64,000 bases of DNA. Origin: Mesorhizobium_B sp963522145 (lineage in GTDB: Bacteria > Pseudomonadota > Alphaproteobacteria > Rhizobiales > Rhizobiaceae). Under the pieces are notes generated by a model that searched no databases, was not told the origin of the DNA, and saw only the letters and a program-made list of their open reading frames with translations. Numbering within the stretch: position 1 is the stretch's first letter; the number at the start of each line of letters is the position of its first letter. The DNA lies in contig CAUQXI010000004.1 in assembly GCA_963522145.1 (NCBI GenBank), forward strand, positions 62,001 through 126,000. The letters run 5' to 3'. The position numbers and the translations under genes were made by a program. Shown here one piece after another: positions 41,342 through 50,271 of the stretch.

Positions 41342-43417
41342 ATGCAGGTCGATGAACGGAACAAGGCGGCGCAATCTTTCTCCGTCAACCGGGCTTCCTC
41401 CACCAACCGGGCATCTGCCCCAGACCCCGTGTCTTCCTTGAACCCGGACCTGTCCGCTCTCGCCGCCGACCGCATCGCGATCGAAGGCGTCAGTCCCGAG
41501 ATCGACGGCGGGCGCTTTCCCGCCAAATGCGTCGCCGGACAGCCGGTGCTGATCGAAGCCGACATCTTCGGCGATGGCCATGACGTGATCGATGCCAGCC
41601 TTCTCTTTCGCGCGGCCGGAACCAGGCGCTGGTCGGAACAGCCGATGCTGTTTTTCGAGAATGACCGCTGGCAGGCGACAACCGTGTTCGAGGAGAACCG
41701 GCTTTATCAGTTCACCTTCATCGCGTGGCGCGATCTTTACGCGACCTGGCGCAAGGAAGTCGCGAAGAAGCATGCGGCGGGCCAGACGGTCAGCCTTGAA
41801 CTGGAAGAAGGGCGGCGCCTGATCGAAGCCACGGTCGGATCAGACCGCGCCAGCGCGGACGACTCCGTTGAGTTGAGCCAGGTGCTCGAGGCATTCGAGG
41901 CCCTGCGCGCCGACAAGGCACGGCTCGACCTGCTGAGCTCCGAGTCGGTTGTCGCCGTGATGAAGCGCGCAGGCGTCCGCACCAATCTCAGCCATTATCA
42001 CAAGACGCTCGAAATCTTTGCCGATCGGAAACGGGCAGCATTCAGCGCCTGGTACGAGCTGTTTCCGCGCTCCCAGTCGGGCGACCCGACACGGCACGGC
42101 ACCTTCGACGACGTGATCGCGCGTTTGCCTTACGTGCGCGATCTCGGCTTCGACGTGCTCTACTTCCCCCCAATCCATCCCATCGGGGAGACCAACCGGA
42201 AGGGCCGCAACAACAGCCTGAAGGCGGAGCCGGGCGAGGTGGGCAGTCCCTATGCCATCGGCTCGGCGGATGGCGGACATGACGCGCTGCATCCCGAACT
42301 GGGCAGCTTCGACCACTTCGCGCGGCTGGTGAAAGCCGTCGGCGAACACGGGCTTGAAATCGCGATCGACTTCGCCATCCAGTGCTCGCCCGACCACCCG
42401 TGGATCAAGGAGCATCCGGAGTGGTTCGACTGGCGGCCGGACGGTTCGATCAAATTCGCGGAGAACCCGCCCAAGAAATATGAGGACATCGTCAACGTCC
42501 ATTTCTACCGCAACGCCCTTCCCGGCATTTGGCACGCGCTGCGCGACATCGTGCTGTTCTGGGCCGCCCATGGCGTGAAGATCTTCCGGGTGGACAACCC
42601 GCACACCAAGCCGCTGCCCTTCTGGGAGTGGATGATCGGAGAGGTGCGCGCGCAGCATCCGGACGCCATCTTCCTGGCCGAAGCGTTTACGCGGCCCAAG
42701 GTGATGAAGCGGCTCGCCAAGGTCGGCTTCAACCAGAGCTATTCCTATTTCACCTGGCGCAATCTGAAATGGGAGATCGAGGAATACCTGACCGAGCTGA
42801 CGCAGGAGGAGTGCCGCCATTTTATGCGGCCGAATTTCTTTGCCAACACACCCGACATCAATCCGCGCTATCTTCAGGCGAGCGGCCGGCCCGGCTTCCA
42901 AACGCGCCTCATGCTTGCCGCAACGCTCGGCGGCAATTACGGGATCTATAACGGCTTCGAGATCAGCGACGCGAAGCCCGTGCCCGGCAAGGAGGAGTAT
43001 CTCGACTCGGAGAAATACGAGCTCCGCGCCTGGGACATGGATCAGCCCGACAACATCCAGTGGGACATTCGCTTCGTGAACCGGCTGCGGCAGGAACATC
43101 CCGCATTGCAGGATTTCACCAGCCTTGCCTTCTTCAAGGCGTGGAACGACAACATCCTTTATTACGGCAAGCGGACCGCCGACCTGTCCGACTTCCTGCT
43201 CTTCCATGTCTGCCTCGACCCGCACAGCGCGCAGGGCGCGGATTTCGAGGTGCCGCTCTGGGAGTTCGGCTTGCCCGACGACGCCTCGATCGACGTGGAA
43301 GACATGGTGGCCGGCCGCCGCTTCACCTGGCACGGCAAGAACCAGCACATCCATCTCGATCCCTTCCACAAGCCCTATGCGGTGTGGCGCCTGATCGCGC
43401 CGGGAACGAGCGCGTGA
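41342..43417 (+). CDS. glgE: Alpha-1,4-glucan:maltose-1-phosphate maltosyltransferase
   Basis: 691 residues, standard for GlgE (GH13_3). The catalytic residues are Asp418 (FRVDNPHTKPLPFWEW), Glu447 (IFLAEAFTRPK) and Asp505 (FANTPDINPRYLQ). The YFPPIHPIGETNRKGRNNS loop is diagnostic. It extends alpha-glucan with maltose from maltose-1-phosphate. The N-terminal 45 residues are low-complexity. Its stop overlaps the maltokinase start by GTGA, so donor synthesis and use are coupled. Confidence 0.94.
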   Translation: MQVDERNKAAQSFSVNRASSTNRASAPDPVSSLNPDLSALAADRIAIEGVSPEIDGGRFPAKCVAGQPVLIEADIFGDGHDVIDASLLFRAAGTRRWSEQPMLFFENDRWQATTVFEENRLYQFTFIAWRDLYATWRKEVAKKHAAGQTVSLELEEGRRLIEATVGSDRASADDSVELSQVLEAFEALRADKARLDLLSSESVVAVMKRAGVRTNLSHYHKTLEIFADRKRAAFSAWYELFPRSQSGDPTRHGTFDDVIARLPYVRDLGFDVLYFPPIHPIGETNRKGRNNSLKAEPGEVGSPYAIGSADGGHDALHPELGSFDHFARLVKAVGEHGLEIAIDFAIQCSPDHPWIKEHPEWFDWRPDGSIKFAENPPKKYEDIVNVHFYRNALPGIWHALRDIVLFWAAHGVKIFRVDNPHTKPLPFWEWMIGEVRAQHPDAIFLAEAFTRPKVMKRLAKVGFNQSYSYFTWRNLKWEIEEYLTELTQEECRHFMRPNFFANTPDINPRYLQASGRPGFQTRLMLAATLGGNYGIYNGFEISDAKPVPGKEEYLDSEKYELRAWDMDQPDNIQWDIRFVNRLRQEHPALQDFTSLAFFKAWNDNILYYGKRTADLSDFLLFHVCLDPHSAQGADFEVPLWEFGLPDDASIDVEDMVAGRRFTWHGKNQHIHLDPFHKPYAVWRLIAPGTSA

Positions 43418-44976
43418 CGGCCTTTGGAACAGGCAGCACAGTTTCCACGCTGCCGCTCTTCCATGTCACGCAGGATGACCTGGCGGGGGCGCTGAGCGGA
43501 TCGAACAGGCAGATGCTGGAACGAGAGATCCTGCCGGCATTCCTGCCGCAGCAGCGCTGGTTCGGCGCCAAGGACAGCACCATTGCGGGCGTGACCCTGT
43601 TTTCTCTCGGCGAGATCGAGCCCGGCGACCATGCGCTCAGTGTTGCCGATGTCTCGCTCGACAGCGAAACGCAGCGCTACCTCCTGCCGCTCTCGACTGT
43701 GTGGGGAGAGGGAACGCGATCCAGGGTTTCTTCCCTTACCCCGGCGCTGGCGGAGCTTCGGTCCGACAAGAATTCAGGCGTCCTGCTCGACAGCGCGCTA
43801 GATGCAGGGCTCGCCGCTGCCCTGCTCGGCGCGATGCAGGCGGGCCGACGCATGATTGGCGATGCGGGAGCAGTGGTGTTCGAGGCCACCGACACGTTGC
43901 AGCGCCTGACGGATACGGGCGCGCCGCGGCCGCTCGGCGCGGAACAAAGCAATGTCTCGATCGCATTCGGCAGCGCGATCATTCTCAAGCTCTACCGGCG
44001 CCTGCGCGCGGGCGAGCAGCCCGATGTGGAGGTGACCCGCTTCCTCACACAGGTCGGGCATTTTGCCGGCACGCCGGAGTTTCTGGGCGAAATCCGCTTA
44101 TGTCCACCGAATGAAGAGCCCACCACGCTCGCGGCCGCTTTTGCCTTCGTGCCCAACCGGGGCGACGCCTGGAGCGTGATCACGAATGCGCTGGTTCAGG
44201 ATCTGGCGCGCGGCTCCAGTCCGGAAGATGCGTTCGGACCTGACCTCGCGGTGGGCGAACTGCTCGGGCAGCGCACCGCCGAGATGCACAAGGCGCTCGC
44301 GGCGCAGACGGACAACCCGGCCTTCGCCGTGGAGCGGCTGACGCCCGACGATGTGTCAGCTTGGGCAGATGAAGCGATTGTTGAAGCCGAAGCCCTGCTG
44401 GACCGGCTTGAACAAGGGCTTTCCGGCTTGGCACCGAGTGCCCGGCCCCCTGCCGAACACCTGCTTGCCCGGCGCGGAAGCCTGATCGACCGGCTGCGCG
44501 CCGGTGCCGGCATGATGTCGTCGGGCGGACGCTCGCGCATCCATGGCGATTACCATCTCGGCCAGGTGCTCGCGACGGACGGCGACTTCGTCATTATCGA
44601 CTTCGAGGGCGAGCCCAAACGCAGCCTCGCCGAAAGGCGCGCCAAGTCATCCCCCCTGCGCGATGTCGCGGGCATGCTGCGCTCCTTCGACTACGCGGCC
44701 TGGGCGGCGCTAAATCGAACCGCGCTGGACGGGGACAGTATTCGAGGCCGCGCCGAGCAGTGGCGTCAAAAGACCGTGGCTGATTTTCTCCGGTCCTACC
44801 TGCGCAATAGTGTGGGCGCGCGTACGGCCTCCACTGACGAGGCTTTCACGCGCGCCATGATCGACCTGTTCCTGCTTCAGAAAGCCATCTACGAGGTGGG
44901 CTACGAACTGGCGAACCGGCCTGACTGGGTGGAAATCCCGCTGAGCGGCATCCGCGACATCCTGGATGCCGCCTGA
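43414..44976 (+). CDS. mak: Maltokinase, stand-alone
   Basis: 520 residues from GTG 43414, which overlaps the glgE stop. The kinase core is at about 376-400: RIHGDYHLGQ with catalytic Asp, then VIIDFEGEP with the Mg-binding Asp, followed by LAERRAKSSPLRDVAGMLRSFDYAA, typical of Pep2/Mak. An N-terminal FLPQQRWFGAKD segment is the conserved cap of maltokinases. It makes maltose-1-phosphate from maltose and ATP for GlgE. In many bacteria it is fused to TreS; here it is a separate gene with a GH13 homologue divergently placed. Confidence 0.9.
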   Translation: MTAFGTGSTVSTLPLFHVTQDDLAGALSGSNRQMLEREILPAFLPQQRWFGAKDSTIAGVTLFSLGEIEPGDHALSVADVSLDSETQRYLLPLSTVWGEGTRSRVSSLTPALAELRSDKNSGVLLDSALDAGLAAALLGAMQAGRRMIGDAGAVVFEATDTLQRLTDTGAPRPLGAEQSNVSIAFGSAIILKLYRRLRAGEQPDVEVTRFLTQVGHFAGTPEFLGEIRLCPPNEEPTTLAAAFAFVPNRGDAWSVITNALVQDLARGSSPEDAFGPDLAVGELLGQRTAEMHKALAAQTDNPAFAVERLTPDDVSAWADEAIVEAEALLDRLEQGLSGLAPSARPPAEHLLARRGSLIDRLRAGAGMMSSGGRSRIHGDYHLGQVLATDGDFVIIDFEGEPKRSLAERRAKSSPLRDVAGMLRSFDYAAWAALNRTALDGDSIRGRAEQWRQKTVADFLRSYLRNSVGARTASTDEAFTRAMIDLFLLQKAIYEVGYELANRPDWVEIPLSGIRDILDAA

Positions 44977-45025
44977 CGCACAAAAGCCGGCGTCGCCATA
45001 AACGCGGAACCGGAAACGCATCGCC

Positions 45026-45625
45026 ATGGAGCCGCCGAGCAACGTCCCTGCCACTGGCACTGGCCCTGCCCCTGGCGACGAGGAAACGCGCACACCCGTT
45101 TCCCCTCGCATGCGGCAATGGGCGCGGCGGTCGGCAGCCGATTACCTGTCGAAGCAGGCATCCAGCGTGGAAAATCTGCGCAGGCTGATCGTCCGTCGCG
45201 CCAGGCGCCGATTCCCCGAAACCGGCAGGGAAGGTGCGGCAGTGCTTGCGGACGAAGCCGTTTCCTTCTGCCGCGAGCATGCGTTCGTGGACGATGCCAG
45301 CTATGCGGAGATGAAGGTCCGCTCCGGCATGCGGAAGGGCCACTCACGCCGCCGCATCGCCGCGACGCTCGCGGTGAAGGGCGTCGGGCGCGAGATCTCC
45401 GACGACGCGCTTTCAAGCGCCGACGATCTGGCCGCCGCGGCCGCGCTCGCCCGGCGCAAGCGCATCGGTCCGTGGCGGAAAGAACCACTCGACCTCGATG
45501 GCCGGCGCAGGGAAATGGGCGCCTTCGGCCGCAACGGTTTCGGCGGCGACACGGCCTCCCGTATCATGGGCATGACGATCGAGGAGGCCGAAGAGGCGAT
45601 CGTCACCGCCGAGCGCGACGCCTGA
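45026..45625 (+). CDS. recX: RecX-family RecA modulator
   Basis: 199 residues. It has the three-helix RecX repeats: SAADYLSKQASSVENLRRLIVRR, FVDDASYAEMKVRSGMRKGHSRRRI and GDTASRIMGMTIEEAEE. RecX inhibits RecA filament growth. A 25-residue Pro/Thr-rich N-terminal extension (PATGTGPAPGDEETRTP) precedes the domain. No recA is in the window, a common unlinked arrangement in this class. Confidence 0.85.
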   Translation: MEPPSNVPATGTGPAPGDEETRTPVSPRMRQWARRSAADYLSKQASSVENLRRLIVRRARRRFPETGREGAAVLADEAVSFCREHAFVDDASYAEMKVRSGMRKGHSRRRIAATLAVKGVGREISDDALSSADDLAAAAALARRKRIGPWRKEPLDLDGRRREMGAFGRNGFGGDTASRIMGMTIEEAEEAIVTAERDA

Positions 45626-45632
45626 ACGCGGT

Positions 45633-46829
45633 CTAGCCGCTTGCGCGTGCCTGCGAGAGTTCAGGATCCGTTTCGGGGTCCGCGGCAACCGAGACGCGGT
45701 CGCGTCCGGCACGCTTGGCCGCATACAAGGCCGTATCGGCGCGGCGCAGGCCGTCGGAGAGCGGCTCGCCATGATCGAGGCCGGCTACGCCCATGCTGAT
45801 CGTCGCCGACAGGCCGGGTACGTCGAACAGGACTTCCGAAGACTGGAAGCCTGCGCGGATCGCTTCGGCGGCGAGCCTTCCTGTCACGGTAGTGGTGTTT
45901 TCCAGAAGCACCACGAATTCGTCGCCGCCGAGCCGGCCGATGATGGCCGAGCGCGGCAGCGCGCTCACAAGAACATGCGCGAAGGCGCGGATCACGCGAT
46001 CCCCCACATGGTGCCCGAACTGGTCATTGACCGACTTGAACAGGTCGATATCGCTCATCAGCACGGTTGCGGGCAGGCCGGTGCGGGCCGCACGCGCGAC
46101 GGCTGCCCCTGCAAGATCCTCGAAGCCGCGCCGGTTGCGCAGGCCGGTGAGGGCATCCGTGGTCGCGGCAAGGCGCGAATCCACCAGAAGCTCGCGCATC
46201 ACGACAAGCAGCAGCACGAGCCCGGCAGCCACCAGAAGCGCGCCGGTCACCGTCTGCGAGATCAGGGCATAGACGCTTTTCAGATAAGCGGCGGCAGTCG
46301 GGCCCGATCCGAACACAACCGCGAGAAACGGCTTGGCAAGGAAGTGCAGCGCGATGACCGAAAAGATCGCGCCCAGGCCGAGGTCGAGCGGCCGTCTCGT
46401 TCCGAAGCGCCAGACCATAAGGGCGCAGAGGCCGGTCGCGACTGCAAAGGGCAGCTGATAGAACAGTTCGTAGGGAAGCGTGTCGCGCTGTCCGCCCCAG
46501 ATCAGTGCGCGGACGAGAAGCGAAACCGCAAGCGAAATTCCCAGCAGCAACCACGGCACGCGGCGGCGATAGAACGCCGCCAGTCCAGCAGCCATCAGAT
46601 GAAAGGCCAGCGAAAAGCTCGCATAGCTGGCCGCGACAAAGGTTTCTTCGCCGCTCGCGTAATGAACAAGCAGTTCGCTCGCGGGCGTCAGCATTCCGAC
46701 AAGATAGCTTGCCGCGAACCACAGCACGCGGCGAAACTCCTTGTTGGAGAGCCCGATCACGAGAAACGACGCGGCGAACATCGCCGCGATCAAGAGGTTC
46801 AGGGAAAGAGCAAAAGCCGCACCGCTCAT
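45633..46829 (-). CDS. Membrane diguanylate cyclase (GGDEF)
   Basis: 398 residues. Seven or so hydrophobic segments fill residues 1-215, then a GGDEF domain at about 225-385 with the intact active-site motif RLGGDEFVVLL, TDALTGLRNRRGFED at its start and DIDLFKSVNDQFGHHVGD. It should make c-di-GMP. The RxxD inhibitory site is absent (PRSAII precedes the active-site motif), so product feedback is not expected. No EAL domain. The integral membrane region may sense a signal; convergent with recX, 7 bases apart. Confidence 0.9.
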   Translation of the reverse strand: MSGAAFALSLNLLIAAMFAASFLVIGLSNKEFRRVLWFAASYLVGMLTPASELLVHYASGEETFVAASYASFSLAFHLMAAGLAAFYRRRVPWLLLGISLAVSLLVRALIWGGQRDTLPYELFYQLPFAVATGLCALMVWRFGTRRPLDLGLGAIFSVIALHFLAKPFLAVVFGSGPTAAAYLKSVYALISQTVTGALLVAAGLVLLLVVMRELLVDSRLAATTDALTGLRNRRGFEDLAGAAVARAARTGLPATVLMSDIDLFKSVNDQFGHHVGDRVIRAFAHVLVSALPRSAIIGRLGGDEFVVLLENTTTVTGRLAAEAIRAGFQSSEVLFDVPGLSATISMGVAGLDHGEPLSDGLRRADTALYAAKRAGRDRVSVAADPETDPELSQARASG

Positions 46830-46910
46830 GTTCCCGTTCTAACGCAGCGGAAAGAATGAAGGATTAAAGCCGCGACACCCGGCAGCCTAGGCGCGCCTGC
46901 TCCTGTGCTC

Positions 46911-47912
46911 CTAACGCCGCTTGGCGCGCGCCTCATGGAACGCCGCAACGATCGCGCGGGCATCAAGGCCATAGCGTTCGCACAGGAACGGCGTCGTGCC
47001 GCCCTCGGCGAAGACGTCCTTCACGCCCACACGCGCGAACCCGACGGGCACGCCTTCTTCCAGCAGGAGTTCGGCCACGGCCGAACCCAGACCGCCGATC
47101 ACCGAATGGTTTTCCGCCGTCACCACCACGCCGCATGCGGCAGCCAGGCTTATGATTTCGCGGTCGAGCGGCTTGATCGTGGAAACATTTGCGACCGCGA
47201 CCGAAAAACCCTCGCGCGCGAGCGCGGCGGCGGCGGCTTCGGCGGCTTCCACCATCAGTCCGCAGGCGAGGATGAGCCCGTCTTCGCCCTCGCGCCGCAT
47301 CTCGATCGTGCCGCGAAGGAGTGCGCGGTGGGCAAAGTCATCGGCCAGCGCGCCCTCGCCCCGTTTCATGCGCAGATAGACTGGCCCCTGGTGTTCGAGC
47401 GCGGCCTGCACGGCCGCTCGCATCTGGGCAGGACCGGCCGGCTCGATCACTGTCATGTTGGGAAGGGCACGCATAAGGGCGATGTCGTCGATCGCCTGAT
47501 GGCTGACGCCGAGCACCGTGGTCAGGCCCGGCATGAAGCCGACGATCTTGACGTTGAGATTGGGATAGGCCGCCTGCATGGCGATCTGGTCGTAGCAGCG
47601 GCGGGTGGCGAAGACACAGAAGGAATGCACGAAGGGCACCTCGCCCGCCCGCGCCATGCCGCCCGCGATGCCGATCATGTTGGCCTCGGCGATGCCGACA
47701 TGGTGGAAGCGATCGGGCAGGCGATCGCGGAAGAGGTCGACCTCGGTGGCGGGCGTGAGATCGGCCGTCAGGCAGACGATGCGCTCGTCATGCAGCGCGG
47801 CGTCGAGCAGTGCCTCGCCATAAATCTTCGGCACCGGGCTGTTCGCGCCACGCACGGTGAAATCGGAAACGGTCAGGCTCTCGCCCGTCCTGCTCGCGGC
47901 ACCGGGGCTCAT
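46911..47912 (-). CDS. Transketolase-like C-terminal subunit (pyrimidine-binding)
   Basis: 333 residues: the pyrimidine domain and C-terminal domain of transketolase. Features are LTADLTPATEVDLFRDRLPDRF, GIAEANMIGIAGGMA with the catalytic Glu that activates thiamine diphosphate, SFCVFATRRCYDQI and ENHSVIGGLGSAVAE. Partner of the next gene, which it overlaps by ATGA. Split transketolases of this type often belong to catabolic clusters for unusual sugars or to dihydroxyacetone-type metabolism. Confidence 0.9.
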   Translation of the reverse strand: MSPGAASRTGESLTVSDFTVRGANSPVPKIYGEALLDAALHDERIVCLTADLTPATEVDLFRDRLPDRFHHVGIAEANMIGIAGGMARAGEVPFVHSFCVFATRRCYDQIAMQAAYPNLNVKIVGFMPGLTTVLGVSHQAIDDIALMRALPNMTVIEPAGPAQMRAAVQAALEHQGPVYLRMKRGEGALADDFAHRALLRGTIEMRREGEDGLILACGLMVEAAEAAAAALAREGFSVAVANVSTIKPLDREIISLAAACGVVVTAENHSVIGGLGSAVAELLLEEGVPVGFARVGVKDVFAEGGTTPFLCERYGLDARAIVAAFHEARAKRR

Positions 47913-48772
47913 GCGGCAACTCCCTTGGCAAGCTCGGCCAGCGCGCGCTCTGCCGCTTCGGGCGGCAGCTTCAGATTATGCGCAAGAATGCCTTCGAGGC
48001 TCGGCGCGCCCTTGCCGACAAGCGTGCGGGCATTGATGCAGGTGGGTGCCTCCTTATGCGCCCGCGCGGCATCGAGGGCGCGCAGGATAGCGGGCAGGGC
48101 GTGGCCGTCCACGTCGATCACGTTCCAGTTGAAGGCCCGCCATTTGTCGAGGATCGGCTGCATCCGCATCACTTTGTCCACATGGCCTTCCACCTGCATG
48201 CGGTTGTCGTCGATGATCAGGCACAGATTGTCGAGGTTCCAGCCGGCCGCGGCCATTGCCGCTTCCCAGACCTGCCCTTCCTGAAGCTCGCCATCGCCCA
48301 GCATCACATAGACGCGCGAGGGCCGCCCCTGCCGCTTCAGCGCCGCCGCCATGCCGGTGCCGACCGAAAGACCCTGTCCAAGTGAGCCGCAGGTCGCCTC
48401 GATCACCGTTCCCACACGCTCCGAAGCGTTGATCTCAAGCGGCGAGCCATCCTTGCAGTAGTCAGCCAGAAGCGTCCCGTCGATCATGCCGCGCGCGGCG
48501 AGCGTGGCGTAGAAGATCGCCGTGTTGTGCGCGGTGGAAAGCAGGAACCGGTCCCGGTCCGGCCAGTCGGCGTTTTTGGGATCGAGGCGCATTTCGCCGA
48601 AATAGATGGCGGCGAAGAGGTCAGCCGCGCCAAGGCCCTGCTGCACGTAGCCTTGACGCGTCGCAGCCACCATCCGCACCACCTGACCGCGCAGGCTCCG
48701 CGCGATGGTCTGGAGTGCATCGGGATCACGGGTGGCAGGACTTTGCTGCGTGTCAGACGCCATGTCGGTCAT
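47909..48772 (-). CDS. Transketolase-like N-terminal subunit (pyrophosphate-binding)
   Basis: 287 residues from ATG 48772. Contains the thiamine diphosphate motif VYVMLGDGELQEGQVWEAAM and the metal region DNLCLIIDDNRMQVEG; the opening DRFLLSTAHNTAIFYATLA matches the transketolase N-domain. The two genes together equal one transketolase chain of about 620 residues. Frame upstream to 49084 lacks a binding site and family similarity, so it is excluded. Confidence 0.9.
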   Translation of the reverse strand: MTDMASDTQQSPATRDPDALQTIARSLRGQVVRMVAATRQGYVQQGLGAADLFAAIYFGEMRLDPKNADWPDRDRFLLSTAHNTAIFYATLAARGMIDGTLLADYCKDGSPLEINASERVGTVIEATCGSLGQGLSVGTGMAAALKRQGRPSRVYVMLGDGELQEGQVWEAAMAAAGWNLDNLCLIIDDNRMQVEGHVDKVMRMQPILDKWRAFNWNVIDVDGHALPAILRALDAARAHKEAPTCINARTLVGKGAPSLEGILAHNLKLPPEAAERALAELAKGVAA

Positions 48773-49247
48773 GCTGCCGTTCTTTCCTCGCCTTGGTGCA
48801 CGGCCGATGCTCGCCGAAACTGAATCTCGAACAATCCGGCAGTCGATATGTCGCTTGAAACGCCTCGCCGTCGGCTTAGTCGAATATTTTATCACTAACG
48901 AGCCTCCTGATCGAGGCACCGCTCCAATGGAGCGCTTCCGTTTCCAGTATCGAGCATCGCAGTGGAAGAGTGCAAGACATGCATCACGCGTTTCTCCGCG
49001 CCAGCGTGGACGTGGGAGCCGGCTTGACGTCCTCTGTCCTGGAACCGACAAAAGCCTCATCCAGCGTTCCTGTTTCCTCCGCACAGCAGCGGTTCTTCAC
49101 AAAACTCGGTCCAGCCCCATGTTGACGAAGGTTTCATCGACTACCAATATCGCCATTTGGTGCGGGCGCGGAGTCTGGCGCACTGACGCCGATGTTCCAC
49201 CATCCGCAACTTCAGGGGCTCGGTGACCGGCAAGGAATGAACGCGTC
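48773..49247. promoter_or_regulatory. Large intergenic region upstream of transketolase and importer genes
   Basis: 475 bases between divergent operons, no convincing gene, tRNA or repeat. An AT-rich patch at about 48880-48900 (ATATTTTATCA) may hold the leftward transketolase promoter. GGAAC at 49039 and CGTT at 49063 are 19 bases apart, too far for a canonical EcfG promoter. Confidence 0.45.
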
Positions 49248-50261
49248 GTGACCCGCTATATTCTGAGGCGCCTCATCGCGATGCCGTTTCTGGTGCTCGG
49301 CATCGTCACCATGGCCTTCTTCCTGACCACCGTGACCAAGGGCGATCCGCTCACGGCGCTCGTGCCCGAGCAGCAGATGAACAATCCGGAAGTGGTGGCC
49401 GCCGCCAAGGCGCGATGGGGCCTCGACCGCCCGCTGCCCGAGCGCTACCTCGTTTATGTCGGCAATCTGCTGCGAGGCGATCTCGGCACCTCCTTCGTCA
49501 CCAAGCGGGCGGTCGGCACCGACATCATGGCGCGCCTGCCCGCGACGCTGGAACTCGTTATCGCCGCGATGATCGTGGGCACGGTGCTGGGCGTCGTTCT
49601 CGGTATCGTCGCCGCCTATTACCGCAACAGTGCGGCCGACCACGGCGCGCGCCTTTTTGCGCTGTTCGGCTCCTCCGTGCCGGTGTTCTGGTCCGGGCTC
49701 GGACTCCTCTTCGTGTTCTCCGTTGTTCTCGGCTGGCTGCCCGGGCCGGGCCGGCTCGATCCGCGCATGACGCCGCCGCCGGGCCTTACCGGCTTTCTGA
49801 CGATCGACTCGCTGCTCGCCGGCAGGCTGGATGCCTTTGCGAGCGCGCTCTGGCACCTGCTTCTGCCCTCCTTCGTTCTGGGCTGGACAGTGGCCGGCAC
49901 GATCTCGCGCCTCGTGCGCGCGAACATGCTGGACGTGCTCGGCCGCGAGTTCATCCTGACGGCGCGCGCCAAGGGCGCATCCGAGCTTCGGGTCGTCGCC
50001 CACCACGCGCTCCGCAATACGCTGGTGCCGACGCTGACCATCATCGGCTACTCCTTCGCCTATCTGATCACCGGCGCGGTGCTGACCGAAACCATCTTTT
50101 CCTGGCCGGGAATGGGCTCCTATGCGGTGGAAGCGGCGCGTGCGCTGGATTTCCCAGCGATCATCGGCGTGACCATCGTCGGCGGCCTCGCCTTTCTCGT
50201 GACGAGCCTCCTGACCGATATCGCCTATGTGCTCGCCAATCCGCGCGTGCGGCTGGGCTGA
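49248..50261 (+). CDS. Dipeptide/oligopeptide-type ABC permease B (DppB/OppB-like)
   Basis: 337 residues from GTG 49248. The N-terminal RYILRRLIAMPFLVLGIVTMAF and the C-terminal loop HHALRNTLVPTLTIIGYSF followed by GAVLTETIFSWPGMGSY are hallmarks of DppB/OppB/GsiC. It has about six membrane segments. First gene of the dppBCDF-type operon; the binding protein is on the other strand at 58220-59839. Confidence 0.9.
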   Translation: MTRYILRRLIAMPFLVLGIVTMAFFLTTVTKGDPLTALVPEQQMNNPEVVAAAKARWGLDRPLPERYLVYVGNLLRGDLGTSFVTKRAVGTDIMARLPATLELVIAAMIVGTVLGVVLGIVAAYYRNSAADHGARLFALFGSSVPVFWSGLGLLFVFSVVLGWLPGPGRLDPRMTPPPGLTGFLTIDSLLAGRLDAFASALWHLLLPSFVLGWTVAGTISRLVRANMLDVLGREFILTARAKGASELRVVAHHALRNTLVPTLTIIGYSFAYLITGAVLTETIFSWPGMGSYAVEAARALDFPAIIGVTIVGGLAFLVTSLLTDIAYVLANPRVRLG

Positions 50262-50271
50262 GGGCGCGGCG

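Noticed and set aside
41840..43369. Minus-strand frame of 509 codons opposite glgE
   Set aside because: Antisense to glgE, no family similarity visible.
49039..49066. GGAAC and CGTT pair in the transketolase/importer gap
   Set aside because: Spacing of 19 bases is outside the 16-17 of EcfG promoters.
48773..49247. Possible tRNA or small RNA in the 475-base gap
   Set aside because: No TPsiC-like loop or cloverleaf pattern could be found by eye.
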